A stretch of DNA of 64,000 bases from CAVVIH01 sp963748295 (lineage in GTDB: Bacteria; Acidobacteriota; Vicinamibacteria; Vicinamibacterales; 2-12-FULL-66-21). Under the pieces are notes generated by a model. That model saw only the letters and a list, made by a program, of their open reading frames with translations, did no database searches and was not told where the DNA came from. Below are positions 1 to 8,809 of this stretch, piece by piece (position 1 is the first letter of the stretch; every line of letters starts with the position of its first letter). A program made the translations under genes and the position numbers. Location: positions 248,001 to 312,000 of the forward strand of contig CAVVIH010000005.1 in NCBI GenBank assembly GCA_963748295.1, in the 5' to 3' direction.

Positions 1-1
1 C

Positions 2-913
2 CACTCGAGTGGCGTGCGTCCGCTCTACTACACGTTCGAGGTGGCCAGCGACAGCGAATTCCAGAGCAAGATGTTCGCCCGCAGCCAGGTGCCTCCGGGC
101 GGCGATGGACGCACAACCGTCGCTCTCGATCGCCTCGAGCTGGGGCGGTCGTCCTACTGGCGGGCGCGTGCGGAGGACGGCGCGAACACCGGTCCATATG
201 TGACCGCTCAGTTCGAAGTCCTCCCGCGCCCCAGCCTCGGACCGCCGCGACTGATCTCGCCGATCAACAACGAGCGGACCGCGACGCGGCAGCCGACGCT
301 CAGCGCCAGCCGCCCGGATCGCAACGCCGCCGTCGGGTCGCTCGTGTATGAGTTCCACGTCGCGACCGACAGCGCGTTTTCACAAATCGTCGCGACGAAT
401 CTCACTGACGAAACCGGCGATTCGACACGCTTCACGACGCCCACTGCCTACGCGCCGGATCGCCAGCACTACTGGCGCGTGCGCGCGGCGGACGCCGAAA
501 CGCAGGGGCCGTGGTCAGAGACGCAGGGATTCATCACCGCAGCGGCCGCCGGTCCAGCTCCCGGGCCAGGTCCCGGTCCCGCGCCTGGCGCGCCGTGCAT
601 CTCGGGCAATCCCGAGGCGGTTGTCGTTTGCGAGCGCAACAAGTTCGGACACATGTCGCACGATCAGATGGCGGTCTTCATCCGGAACGTCGCGCGGTCG
701 CTGAACGCGAGCGGCATCTCGGGCGGGCCGTTCGGCATCCTGCGAAAGACCAGCGGCGCGAACTGCGGCGGGTTTTCCTGCGACATCATCTGCGCCGGCC
801 AGGGCGGCGGTCAGCGCCAGTACGACGTGCTCGGCGACATCGACGGCGCGCAGAATCCCGGATGGTCCGGACCACTGGGGACCATCAGAGTCGATGTCTG
901 TGAGATTCAGTAG
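2..913 (+). CDS. Secreted Ig/fibronectin-III-like repeat protein, 3' part
   Basis: The frame is open to the left window edge, so the N-terminus is missing; 303 residues are visible. Two beta-sandwich repeats resembling fibronectin III/Ig modules can be seen, each ending in the same signature (YWRARAEDG and YWRVRAADA). A Pro/Gly linker (about residues 190-202) leads to a C-terminal domain of about 100 residues with six cysteines, which suggests disulfides and therefore export. The second repeat opens with SPINN, and the lipoprotein at 1918 has SPVNN in the same place, so the two are probably related. I do not recognise the C-terminal domain. A role in surface adhesion or polysaccharide contact is inference only. 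Confidence 0.7.
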   Translation, partial: HSSGVRPLYYTFEVASDSEFQSKMFARSQVPPGGDGRTTVALDRLELGRSSYWRARAEDGANTGPYVTAQFEVLPRPSLGPPRLISPINNERTATRQPTLSASRPDRNAAVGSLVYEFHVATDSAFSQIVATNLTDETGDSTRFTTPTAYAPDRQHYWRVRAADAETQGPWSETQGFITAAAAGPAPGPGPGPAPGAPCISGNPEAVVVCERNKFGHMSHDQMAVFIRNVARSLNASGISGGPFGILRKTSGANCGGFSCDIICAGQGGGQRQYDVLGDIDGAQNPGWSGPLGTIRVDVCEIQ

Positions 914-930
914 GGAGGGCGACGCGTGTT

Positions 931-1008
931 AAATCCCAAACCCAACTCCCAACTCCCAAAAGAGGTCTGGAGAATTGGGAGTTGGAGTGTTGGAGGTTGG
1001 GAGTTGGT
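931..1008. repeat. Palindromic AACTCCCA array, copy 1
   Basis: Tandem degenerate units of AACTCCCA (931-960) are followed by their reverse complement TTGGGAGTT (973-1008), so the block can fold into a hairpin. It lies exactly between two convergent genes. The same unit occurs at 3029, 7236, 28152 and, as a single arm, at 42744. Confidence 0.85.
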
Positions 1009-1013
1009 CGACG

Positions 1014-1745
1014 TCAGAATCTGACCCGGACCCCGCCGCCGAACTGGAAACCGCCGACCGTCAGCGAGTCGTCCGTGCCGTCCAGATCGGCCGAGCCCCA
1101 GACGTAACGCGCGAGGACGCCGGCGCCGATACGCGGCGTAACGAGGTAGGTCACGTCGACGCCGAAGTGAAGTCCGACGGTGGTCTTGTCGACGCTGGTC
1201 ACCGCGAGATTGGTGATCGTCGGCCCCGGCTCAGAGACGCTTATGCTCGTCGGCAGATCCTGGCTGACCATGAAGATCGACGGGCCGAACTGGAAGCCGA
1301 CGTCGATCTTGTCCGTGACCGGCATCATCCAGGTGCCGGTCAGGTGAATGGCCGGCTGCGAGTGCTTGGCGTCGGTGACGGTCGCGCTCACGAGGCGCGG
1401 ACTGTCGGTGAAGTCGGGGTCCGGTATCTGTGCGTTGACGACGAAGTCGGCGCTGCTCCCGACGTGGGAGAAGCCGATGCCGACCGCGAGGTTGCGCCAG
1501 ACCTTGTAGCCGGCGCTGATGTCGAAGAAGACACCGCCGCCGACGTCCTGAGTCGCGCTGAGAATGGCCGTTTCGTCGTAAAGGTCGAAGGTGTTGTTGG
1601 TCGCCAGTTCCTGCGACGGCGCCTGGGCCCCGAACGTGACGTTCACGAAGCCCTTGTTCGTCCATTGCATCTGCGCGAACGCGTCAGGCGCAAGAACGGT
1701 CGAGAGAGCCAGGGCAAGTCCTGCGGCAGTCAGCGATCTGTTCAT
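1014..1745 (-). CDS. Small outer-membrane beta-barrel protein
   Basis: 243 residues starting at the ATG at 1745, preceded by a good ribosome site (AAGGAG, about 8 nt upstream); the frame stays open further upstream but without a better start. Residues 1-24 form a signal peptide ending AFAQ. The rest alternates short hydrophobic/polar strands with many Gly and aromatic residues and ends in VRVRF, the C-terminal aromatic signal used by BAM for barrel insertion. It resembles the porin/OmpW-like barrel superfamily in size and strand pattern. Substrate unknown. It is convergent with the gene at 2-913 and divergent from the lipoprotein at 1918. Confidence 0.75.
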   Translation of the reverse strand: MNRSLTAAGLALALSTVLAPDAFAQMQWTNKGFVNVTFGAQAPSQELATNNTFDLYDETAILSATQDVGGGVFFDISAGYKVWRNLAVGIGFSHVGSSADFVVNAQIPDPDFTDSPRLVSATVTDAKHSQPAIHLTGTWMMPVTDKIDVGFQFGPSIFMVSQDLPTSISVSEPGPTITNLAVTSVDKTTVGLHFGVDVTYLVTPRIGAGVLARYVWGSADLDGTDDSLTVGGFQFGGGVRVRF

Positions 1746-1767
1746 CAGACTCCTTGCGGAATGCTCG

Positions 1768-1784
1768 ATCGCCACGGTGGCGAT
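1768..1784 (-). promoter_or_regulatory. Perfect 8-bp inverted repeat in the leader of the barrel gene
   Basis: ATCGCCAC-G-GTGGCGAT is a perfect dyad 23 nt upstream of the ATG at 1745, in the divergent region between two secreted-protein genes. It could be an operator or an mRNA hairpin; no regulator is assigned. Confidence 0.35.
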
Positions 1785-1917
1785 GAACTGAGTTGGAAAA
1801 TGGTAGCACGGCGAATTTCGAATGGAAGTGCGAAGGACGGATGTACGTACCTGTTTTGAACCGCAAACCGCCTGTGTCTTCCCAGCGCGGGCAAAAACCA
1901 GTAAGAGGTTTCTACTG

Positions 1918-3021
1918 ATGCAATACAACAAGCTCGTGGCTTGTGTGTCGGCCGTTGTGTTGGCTGGCGCCGTTGCCTGTTCGGACAACTCGGAAACTCC
2001 GATCTCGCCAAGCTCGGCGCAGCCCGGCGCGGCCGCGGCCGGGCCCGGAGGCGCGACGCTGAAGGCGACGGCGCCGGCGCCGGTGTCCCCTGTCAATAAC
2101 CAGCAGCCGTCGGGATTCCTGACGCTGGTTGCAAACAAAGCCACGTCGCCGTTCTCCAACAGTGCGGGCGCGTACCAATATGAGTTCGAGATCCGGCGAG
2201 GTGGCAACACAATCGGCGCCTGCACCCAGACTGTTGGCGGCGGCTCGGGTTCGACCGTGTCCTACTCGCCCACGTGTTCGCTCGAGTTCGATCAGCCGCA
2301 CAGCTGGCGCATCCGCGCGGTCTTCCAGGGACGGCAAGGCCCGTGGTCGGCCGACGCCACGTTCCGCGCGCCCGCCGGCGGCTTCTTCCGCAACAACGAA
2401 TTCTTCGACCCGCTCACCAGCGGTACGACGGTTGGCCAAGCCACCGGCGTCACGTTCATTCCCGGCGTCGGGGCGCGCATGGATGGCTTCAGCAGCCGCA
2501 TCACCTACGCGCTCGACTCCAACCTGCAGGCGGGCGAGTACTCGCTGATGACGATGGGCGTGGACGAAGGCAACGACGGCGACAAGACCAAGATCATGAG
2601 CATGCAGGAAGGCTTCGGCGATCTGACGGCGAACGACTACCGCATGACGGTCGAGAAGCGCGGCCGCCGATACGAAACGCCGGGCGCGGTCACCTGGAGA
2701 ATCATCGTCGGCGACTCGGGCGAGCACGATCGGATCATCGACGGCGATCGGATGGGCATCTCGTTCAGCGACGAGCGCTGGTACTTCTGGAAGTTCACCT
2801 GGGGCAACAACCGCGCCGAGCTCGTGCTTCGACAGGACGGCCCGGAGGGCCCCGTCATTTACAACACCTCCAGGAGCATGAACGGTTTCGCGTACCGCCC
2901 GACCCCGCACGTCGTCCACATCGGCGGGACGTCACGCGCGGGCGAGCAGGACGCGACGGTGCCTGGCATGATCGTGAAGAACGTCTGGTTCTCCGCCAGC
3001 CCGAGGCCCGCGGGGCTCTGA
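1918..3021 (+). CDS. Lipoprotein with Ig-like domain and concanavalin-like C-terminal domain
   Basis: 367 residues from the ATG at 1918. The N-terminus is a lipoprotein signal with lipobox AVAC, so the mature protein starts at Cys and is membrane anchored. After a low-complexity Ser/Pro/Ala stretch comes one Ig/fibronectin-like module (about 55-155) containing HSWRIRAVFQGRQGPW. A C-terminal domain (about 165-367) holds the core WYFWKFTWG and ends with PGMIVKNVWFS, like LamG/concanavalin-type lectin or lyase accessory folds. The same C-terminal domain recurs in the gene at 13896-14577. Extracellular carbohydrate binding is inferred, not shown. Confidence 0.75.
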   Translation: MQYNKLVACVSAVVLAGAVACSDNSETPISPSSAQPGAAAAGPGGATLKATAPAPVSPVNNQQPSGFLTLVANKATSPFSNSAGAYQYEFEIRRGGNTIGACTQTVGGGSGSTVSYSPTCSLEFDQPHSWRIRAVFQGRQGPWSADATFRAPAGGFFRNNEFFDPLTSGTTVGQATGVTFIPGVGARMDGFSSRITYALDSNLQAGEYSLMTMGVDEGNDGDKTKIMSMQEGFGDLTANDYRMTVEKRGRRYETPGAVTWRIIVGDSGEHDRIIDGDRMGISFSDERWYFWKFTWGNNRAELVLRQDGPEGPVIYNTSRSMNGFAYRPTPHVVHIGGTSRAGEQDATVPGMIVKNVWFSASPRPAGL

Positions 3022-3028
3022 CGCTTTC

Positions 3029-3150
3029 AACTCCCAAAAGAACCCAACTCCCAACTCCCAATCCAGGTGGAAATTGGGAGTTGGGGTCCTTTGGGAGTTG
3101 GGATCCTTTGGGAGTTGGGCCTTTTGGGGGAGTTGGGAGTTTGGGCCCTC
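3029..3150. repeat. Palindromic AACTCCCA array, copy 2
   Basis: Left arm of AACTCCCAA units (3029-3061), a short AT-rich turn, then a longer right arm of TTGGGAGTT units (3074-3142). It separates the lipoprotein gene from the radical SAM gene on the same strand. The frame reads through the array into the radical SAM gene, which would tempt an annotator into an over-long start. Confidence 0.85.
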
Positions 3151-3184
3151 TGGCGCCAGCGGGTTACACTGGAATAGCAACCTG

Positions 3185-4345
3185 ATGGCCACCAACACGT
3201 TCCGGCTGAATTACCTCGCAAAGGCGGCCGCGGGTGTCCCCCGCGACCTCGTCAACACCTTCGTCAGCGCGAAGCTCCACCCGATCCGGCCGACCGTTCT
3301 CATCTACAACTGCACGTGGGTCTGCGATGCCAAGTGCACGATGTGCAGCAACTGGAAGTTCGGCGATCGCAAGTCGGACATGACGCTCGCGCAGCTCGAG
3401 CCCGTCCTCGCCCATCCGTTCTGGGGCGCGGTCGAGAACCTCAATATTTCCGGCGGCGAGCCGACCACGCGGAACGATCTCCCCCAGATGGTCGAGATGT
3501 TCCAGCGTCACTTCCCGCGCATGCGGAAAATCGGCATCAACACCACGGGCCTCACGCCTCATCGGGCCATCCCGATGCTGACCCGGATCGTCGAGTTCTG
3601 TGCGAGCAAGGGCGTCCTGATCAGCATCCGCGTGTCGCTCGACGGCATCGGCGACATCCACAACCAGGTGCGCGCGGTGAAGGGCGGCTTCGACAAGGCG
3701 GTGCGGACGATCGAGGCGATGCAGGCGCTGGCGCAGAAGCACGACAACTTCCAGTTCGGCCTGGCGGCGACGATCTTCGCGACCAACATGCAGGATGCGG
3801 AGAACATTCTCGCCTGGGCGCGCACGAAGAACCTCGACGTCGTGTTCAACATGCTGCGTTTCACCGACGCCATGCTGCACAACAAGGAGCTCGAGGAGCA
3901 GATCGGCTTCCGCAAGCGCGAAGAGGACTTCATGCGGAAGTTCTTCCTCGATCGCGTCCAGGAAGAGTCAGTCCTGAGCGGCCAGTCGTTCATGTATCTG
4001 CACTACGCGGACATGATCGCGAATGGGTATCAGCGAACGATGCCGTGCCCGTTCCAGAGCCAGGGACTGCTGCTCAACCCGAACGGCGATCTGCACTATT
4101 GCGAGAACTCCGAGAAGCTCGGCAACGTGCTGGACGATTCGGCCGACTCCCTGTACTACAAGGCCGAGAACCTCGCGCATCGCGAGCACCTCAAGAACAA
4201 GGTCTGCCCCACCTGCCTGAGCCCGTGCCAGGTGAACGTCGGCGCGATGAAGCAGTTCATCCCGTACGCGAAATTCCTCAGACGCGCCTACCAGGTCAAG
4301 CGAGATCCCGAGCGGCATCTCGAGAGCCTGCCGGTTGTCAGATAA
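3185..4345 (+). CDS. Radical SAM/SPASM-type oxidoreductase
   Basis: 386 residues from the ATG at 3185; earlier starts in frame would translate the repeat array and were rejected. The radical SAM cluster motif VCDAKCTMC (Cys47, 51, 54) is intact, followed by the GGEP motif (NISGGEPTT) that contacts SAM. A C-terminal Cys-rich segment (CPFQ, HYCEN, CPTCLSPC) is a SPASM-like auxiliary Fe-S domain. Such proteins modify peptides or, in glycan/lipid loci, small molecules; the substrate cannot be told here. It is the first gene of a three-gene translationally coupled set with the flippase-like and GT-C-like genes, which argues for a role in envelope glycan or lipid building. Confidence 0.85.
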   Translation: MATNTFRLNYLAKAAAGVPRDLVNTFVSAKLHPIRPTVLIYNCTWVCDAKCTMCSNWKFGDRKSDMTLAQLEPVLAHPFWGAVENLNISGGEPTTRNDLPQMVEMFQRHFPRMRKIGINTTGLTPHRAIPMLTRIVEFCASKGVLISIRVSLDGIGDIHNQVRAVKGGFDKAVRTIEAMQALAQKHDNFQFGLAATIFATNMQDAENILAWARTKNLDVVFNMLRFTDAMLHNKELEEQIGFRKREEDFMRKFFLDRVQEESVLSGQSFMYLHYADMIANGYQRTMPCPFQSQGLLLNPNGDLHYCENSEKLGNVLDDSADSLYYKAENLAHREHLKNKVCPTCLSPCQVNVGAMKQFIPYAKFLRRAYQVKRDPERHLESLPVVR

Positions 4346-5297
4346 AGCGTCTCCGTCTCCCTTCTCGCGTGCCATTCGCATTGCGGTCGCCGTCGGCCTG
4401 ACCGCGTTCGTGCTCTGGAAGGCCGACGTGTCCGCGGTCGCCCGCGCGACCGGCGGCATCGATCTGCGCTGGGCCGGCGCGGCGGTCCTGCTCGTGCTGG
4501 TCGATCGGGCGCTGAACGCCTATCGATGGATCGCGCTGCTCTGCGCGCTGTCGCCCGGATCGCGTCCCCCGTTCGCGACGGTGCTGCGCATCTTCTTCGT
4601 CAGCACGTTCGTCGGCACTTTTCTGCCCAGCGTCGGCGGGGACATCTACAGGGCCTTCAGTCTCGCACGCGAGGAGGTCCGCGTCTCGGAATCCGCGGCG
4701 TCGGTGCTGATGGATCGCGTCCTCGGGGTCCTCTCGATCGTCATCCTGGCGATCGCCGCGATCGTGCTGGTGCCGCGGTACGCGGCCGACCCGCGCGTGG
4801 CGGCGGCTCTGGGCCTGGCGTCGGCCGGCTGTGTCGCCGTGGCCCTGTGCGTCTTCAGCGAAAGCGCGACCGGCGTCATTCAGCGGCTCGCCTCGCGGCT
4901 GCCCGGCGCGCGCACCCATCGGATTGCATTGACGCTCAGCGAAGCCGTCCGAAGGTATTCTCATCACCGTAGGGACCTGCTGAAGGTGCTGGCCGCATCG
5001 GTCGGCGTGCAGGTGCTCAGGGTGATCCAGGCGTACTGTCTGGGACGCGGGCTGGCCATCGAACTGCCGATCGTTCTTTACTTCGTGTTCATTCCGCTCG
5101 TGATGCTCGTCATGCAGGTGCCGGTGACTGTCGCGGGACTCGGAACCGGGCAGGTCGCCTTCGACGCGCTGTTCGGCCAGGTTGGCGTGCCGGCCAGCCA
5201 GGCCGCCGCGCTGTCGATCCTGTTCATCGCGCTGGGGTTCGTCGGCAACCTTCCGGGCGCGGTCCTGTGGGCATTCGCGCGTCCACGCCAGCGATGA
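4335..5297 (+). CDS. Flippase-like integral membrane protein (LPG synthase TM/UPF0104 family)
   Basis: 320 residues with a TTG start that overlaps the end of the radical SAM gene by 11 nt. There are about eight hydrophobic segments and the family signatures RALNAYRW near the N-terminus and VGTFLPSVGGD in the first third, as in the lysylphosphatidylglycerol-synthase transmembrane region / AglD family. Members act in glycolipid or aminoacyl-lipid transfer across membranes. The stop overlaps the next start (ATGA), so the two products are probably made together. The lipid substrate is unknown. Confidence 0.8.
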   Translation: MSDKASPSPFSRAIRIAVAVGLTAFVLWKADVSAVARATGGIDLRWAGAAVLLVLVDRALNAYRWIALLCALSPGSRPPFATVLRIFFVSTFVGTFLPSVGGDIYRAFSLAREEVRVSESAASVLMDRVLGVLSIVILAIAAIVLVPRYAADPRVAAALGLASAGCVAVALCVFSESATGVIQRLASRLPGARTHRIALTLSEAVRRYSHHRRDLLKVLAASVGVQVLRVIQAYCLGRGLAIELPIVLYFVFIPLVMLVMQVPVTVAGLGTGQVAFDALFGQVGVPASQAAALSILFIALGFVGNLPGAVLWAFARPRQR

Positions 5298-7232
5298 TCC
5301 CCCTCGCCTACACGCTGATCTACGTCGCGGCCGTCCTGCCGGGACTGCCGATCGGCCTCCGGCTGTTCGGAACCCGCCACGCCGCCGGCTGGGTATCGGG
5401 TGCGCTTATCGGCTACGGCCTCACCCAGCTGACGCTCTGGGCGGTAATCGTTTCGAACCTGGCGTCCGTCGTGGGGTTCATTGCGGCGTGGCTGCTCCTG
5501 ATCGTTTTCACAACCGGGATCTCACGGGCGATGCCGCGCGAACCGGCCATCAGCCTGCCGCACTGGGGCGCTGCCGATACGCGCGCGCTCGTCCTGGTCC
5601 TGCTGCTCGTGCCCGCGCTGATGGGCCCGGTGTATCGCAACCTCGGCCGCGCCGACGAAAGCGGCAGCCGCTACTATCGCGCGTATTTCACCGCCGATTT
5701 CGTCTGGCATACGGCGCTCGCGTTCGAGCTCGGCAAGTTCTCGCTCCCGCCGCGGAATCCGTACATGACGCCGCGCGCGATGAACTACTACTGGACCTAC
5801 TTCCTCCTGCCGGCCAGCGTCGCCGAAATGTCGCCCGGCAACGACTTCGTGAAGCTGCAGGCACTCCTGAAGGCAAACGCCATTCTGAGCGGCCTGCTGA
5901 TGATCTCGGCGCTGTTCCTGCTCGTGAGAACGGCGACCGCGCGCGCATGGCCCGCCGCGCTGGCGGTCGCGCTCGCAGGTCCTGGCCGCGAGCGCCGAAG
6001 GCGCGTACGAGATTGTGGCGCTGCTGCGCGAGGGCCGGCCGCTGTCCCTGCTGCTCGATACGAACATCGATGCGGTCACAGCCTGGCGATTCGGCGGCCT
6101 GCGCATCGACAACATCCCGCGCTCGCTGTGGTACACGCCTCAGCACACCACCTCAATCGCGCTCGGGCTGATCGGGCTCTTCTTCGCGGCAACCGGCGGC
6201 GTCAACGCGCGCCCGCGCGCGATCGCCGGCGCCGGACTCGCGCTGGGCCTTTCGACGACGATGAACCCGTTGCTGGGCGGCATCTGCTCGATTCTCTACG
6301 GCATCTGCATCCTCTACGACGGCATCGTCCAGCGCGCGTGGCAGCGAATTCCACTCCATGCGCTGGCCGCGATTCCCGTCGGGCTCGCCGTCGCGTGGGG
6401 CGCGCTCAGCCGGGTCATGGAAGGCGCCGGCGGCGCGCTCGATGTCGGGTTTCACGGATTCTCGCGATTCAGCCCGGGCCTTACCTTGCTGCTGGCGCTC
6501 GGGCCGATCCTGATTCCGGCGATGCCGGGCGTGCTCGGCGCGCGAGGCGAGACGAGGCGTCCCGTCGTCCTTGCCGCGTCAGGCGTTGCCGTCGGGCTGT
6601 TCCTGCTCTACTTCGTTCGCATTTCCGAGGCCTCGTGGGTGGGGTTCCGCGCCGGCCAGCTGCTGCTCGTCTCGATCCCCATCCTGCTCGCGCGGACGCT
6701 GGAACGAATCGGGACGCGGCGAGCGATCGCGCTCGCGATCGTCATCATGATTGCCGGCTTTCCGACGACCGCCATCGATGCCTGGAACGCGCAGGACATC
6801 TGGAACCGCCGGCCCGGCCCTGGTTTTCGATGGACGCTGTGGGTCACGCCGGCGCAGCAGGAAGCATTTCGGTGGCTGCGCAACAACACGCCGGAGGACG
6901 CGGTCGTGCAGATGGAGCCGAACCTGCGCGGACGCGAGCACTGGTCGCTGATCCCGTCATTTGCCGGCCGCCGCATGGCCGCCGGCCTGCCGATCTCGCT
7001 GCTGCCGCTGCCTGAGTACGACGAACGATCGTCAATGGTTCGCACGATGTTTGCGACCGCGAACCCGGCCGAGGCCTCTGCCATCGCGCACCGGTTACGA
7101 ATCGACTATCTCTACGTGGATCTCGACGACCTCGCCGCGTACGGCGAGGGGGCGGGCAAGTTCGCGCAGAACCCCGACCACTTCGAGCGGGTCTTCGCAA
7201 ATAACGACGTCACGATATACCGGGTGAGATAA
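5294..7232 (+). CDS. Multi-pass GT-C-like membrane protein (frameshifted near 5975)
   Basis: Starts at the ATG at 5294, which overlaps the previous stop. The N-terminal 230 residues read in one frame; from about 5975 the protein continues in another. Dropping one G near 5974 joins them (VAL/QVLAASAEG) and gives about 645 residues. There are about twelve hydrophobic segments and a polar periplasmic loop with RADESGSRYYRAYF and NYYWTYFLLP, reminiscent of DUF2298-type and other GT-C glycosyltransferases that use polyprenyl-phosphate sugars. The soluble tail reads as an ordinary folded domain. A true break cannot be excluded, but the downstream 400 codons are intact, which favours a sequence error. 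Confidence 0.75.
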
Positions 7233-7235
7233 CGT

Positions 7236-7350
7236 CAACTCCCAAGAAGTCCAACTCCCAATTCCCAAGAAGTCTAACTCCCGATTCATATCGCGCTTTC
7301 TTGGGAGTTGGTTCTTTTGGGAGTTGGGTTTTTTGGGAGTTGGGAGTTGA
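7236..7350. repeat. Palindromic AACTCCCA array, copy 3
   Basis: AACTCCCAA units (7236-7282), a turn containing CATATCGCG, then TTGGGAGTT units (7301-7348). It fills the whole gap between two convergent genes and ends 4 nt from the stop of the next gene. Confidence 0.85.
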
Positions 7351-7353
7351 CCT

Positions 7354-8052
7354 CTATCCATTCCTGAACCGCCAGAACGTCCGGCAGCCGATGAACCAGT
7401 CCTTCATGCCGATCTTCTTGCCCTCTTCCCTGCTGCGCGGGTGATAGCTGACCGGCACCTCGCGGATGCGGCAGCCCCTGGCCAGCATCTTCGCCGTGAT
7501 CTCGTGATCGAGCTCGAAGCCGCTCGTGGTGAGCGTCAGCGACGTCAGCAGCTCGCGTGGAAAGAGCTTCAACGCGGTCACCGTGTCGGTCAGGTAGGTG
7601 CCGGTGAACGCCAGACCGACGAGGCTGAGGCTGCGGCCGCCAAGGTACGCGGCCAGCGACTGGTTCGGGTGGCGGCCGCGGCCCATGTAGCGGCTCCCGT
7701 AAATGATGTCGGCGCTGCCGTCGAGCAGCGCGCGCATCATCGGCGTGTAGTCCTGCGGGTCGTACTCGAGATCGGCGTCCTGGATGATCAGGAAGTCGCC
7801 GGTCGCCAGCTCCATCCCGGCACGGACCGCCCTGCCCTTGCCGGCGTTCTTTTCGAGGCGCTTCAGCGTGACCCAGGGAAAGCCCCGCACGATGTCGGAT
7901 GTTCGATCCTGCGAGCAGTCGTCGACGACGATGACCTGCTTGCCGACGCGCAGGGAATCGAGGTTGACGTCGGCAATCTGTTCGAGCAGCGTGCCGATGA
8001 ACCGCTCCTCGTTGTAGGCCGGAATCACGATCGACAGGACGTGTGTCTTCAT
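7354..8052 (-). CDS. Family 2 glycosyltransferase, dolichyl/polyprenyl-phosphate mannose synthase type
   Basis: 232 residues. GT-A fold signatures are clear: IVIPAYNEERFI at the N-terminus, VVDDCSQDRT, the metal-binding DxD (IQDADLEYDP, about residue 93) and IYGSRYMGRG. There are no membrane segments, so it is the short soluble DPM1 type. Such enzymes move a sugar from a nucleotide to polyprenyl phosphate. The ATG at 8052 overlaps the stop of the nucleotidyltransferase gene (ATGA), which makes a tight operon with the nucleotidyltransferase and the CofD-like fusion. Confidence 0.85.
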   Translation of the reverse strand: MKTHVLSIVIPAYNEERFIGTLLEQIADVNLDSLRVGKQVIVVDDCSQDRTSDIVRGFPWVTLKRLEKNAGKGRAVRAGMELATGDFLIIQDADLEYDPQDYTPMMRALLDGSADIIYGSRYMGRGRHPNQSLAAYLGGRSLSLVGLAFTGTYLTDTVTALKLFPRELLTSLTLTTSGFELDHEITAKMLARGCRIREVPVSYHPRSREEGKKIGMKDWFIGCRTFWRFRNG

Positions 8053-8804
8053 CGTGAAGGCACGCGCGCCCGGAGGTGCTCTTCGATGCGCTTCAGCTCG
8101 TCGGGCGTATTGATGCCGATCGCTTCTTCCGGTTCGGAGCATTCGACGGTGGCGACGGGACCGCGCTCTGCCATCCAGACGACGAACGGCACGAAGTTGC
8201 GCTCACCCGTCCGTGCGCCAATCTGCGGGCGGGCGGCATACGCCGGCAGCTCGTTCGAGAAGGCCGTCAGCGAAAGGTCGAACAACCCGGCGTCGCTCTC
8301 GCCGACGTCCGGCATGCCGTCCCCCTCGCGGCGGTGAAGCACTCGCGTGATGCGGCCACTGGAGTCACGCTGCATGTGCACGTACGGATCGCGTGTGCGG
8401 CAGGTGGCCAGCGCGAGCGGCGGCGCCGGTACGGCGTCGTCGGCGTCGCGAAGCTTCTCCAGCGTCGTTGGCAACAACGCGATCTGATCGCACCAGGTAA
8501 TCCAGACGCGATGGGGCCGCCACCGCTCGACGAGGGGCGCCGCGAGCAGGATGGCGTCGAGCATCCCGGTCGGCTGTTCCTGCGCGACGAAGTCCACCGG
8601 CATCGGTGTCTGTGTGATGCCCTGGCGAACGTCCGGCAGCGCGGCCGGCTGAACCACGATGATCGCGCGGGACGCGAAATCGGCATAGAGCCCGAGCACA
8701 CGCGAAATCATCGGAACGCCGTCGACCGGCACGAGGAGCTTCGGCACCGACATGCCCAGGCGCGTTCCAGCACCGGCGGCGGGTACGATCAGCAGCCGAT
8801 CCAT
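8049..8804 (-). CDS. NTP-transferase domain nucleotidyltransferase
   Basis: 251 residues with the sugar-1-phosphate nucleotidyltransferase N-terminal motif PAAGAGTRLG and a following conserved Lys (VPK). The Asp in WITWCDQIALL sits where the metal-binding residue of the GlmU/MobA superfamily lies. There is no C-terminal left-handed beta-helix. It is likely to make an NDP-activated donor for the neighbouring glycosyltransferases; the sugar or other phosphate cannot be predicted. It lies 5 nt downstream of the CofD-like fusion gene and overlaps the GT2 gene. Confidence 0.8.
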   Translation of the reverse strand: MDRLLIVPAAGAGTRLGMSVPKLLVPVDGVPMISRVLGLYADFASRAIIVVQPAALPDVRQGITQTPMPVDFVAQEQPTGMLDAILLAAPLVERWRPHRVWITWCDQIALLPTTLEKLRDADDAVPAPPLALATCRTRDPYVHMQRDSSGRITRVLHRREGDGMPDVGESDAGLFDLSLTAFSNELPAYAARPQIGARTGERNFVPFVVWMAERGPVATVECSEPEEAIGINTPDELKRIEEHLRARVPSR

Positions 8805-8809
8805 TCTGT

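Noticed and set aside
3029..3150. CRISPR array
   Set aside because: The units are about 8-9 nt, degenerate and contiguous, with no spacers of regular length and no cas genes anywhere in the window.
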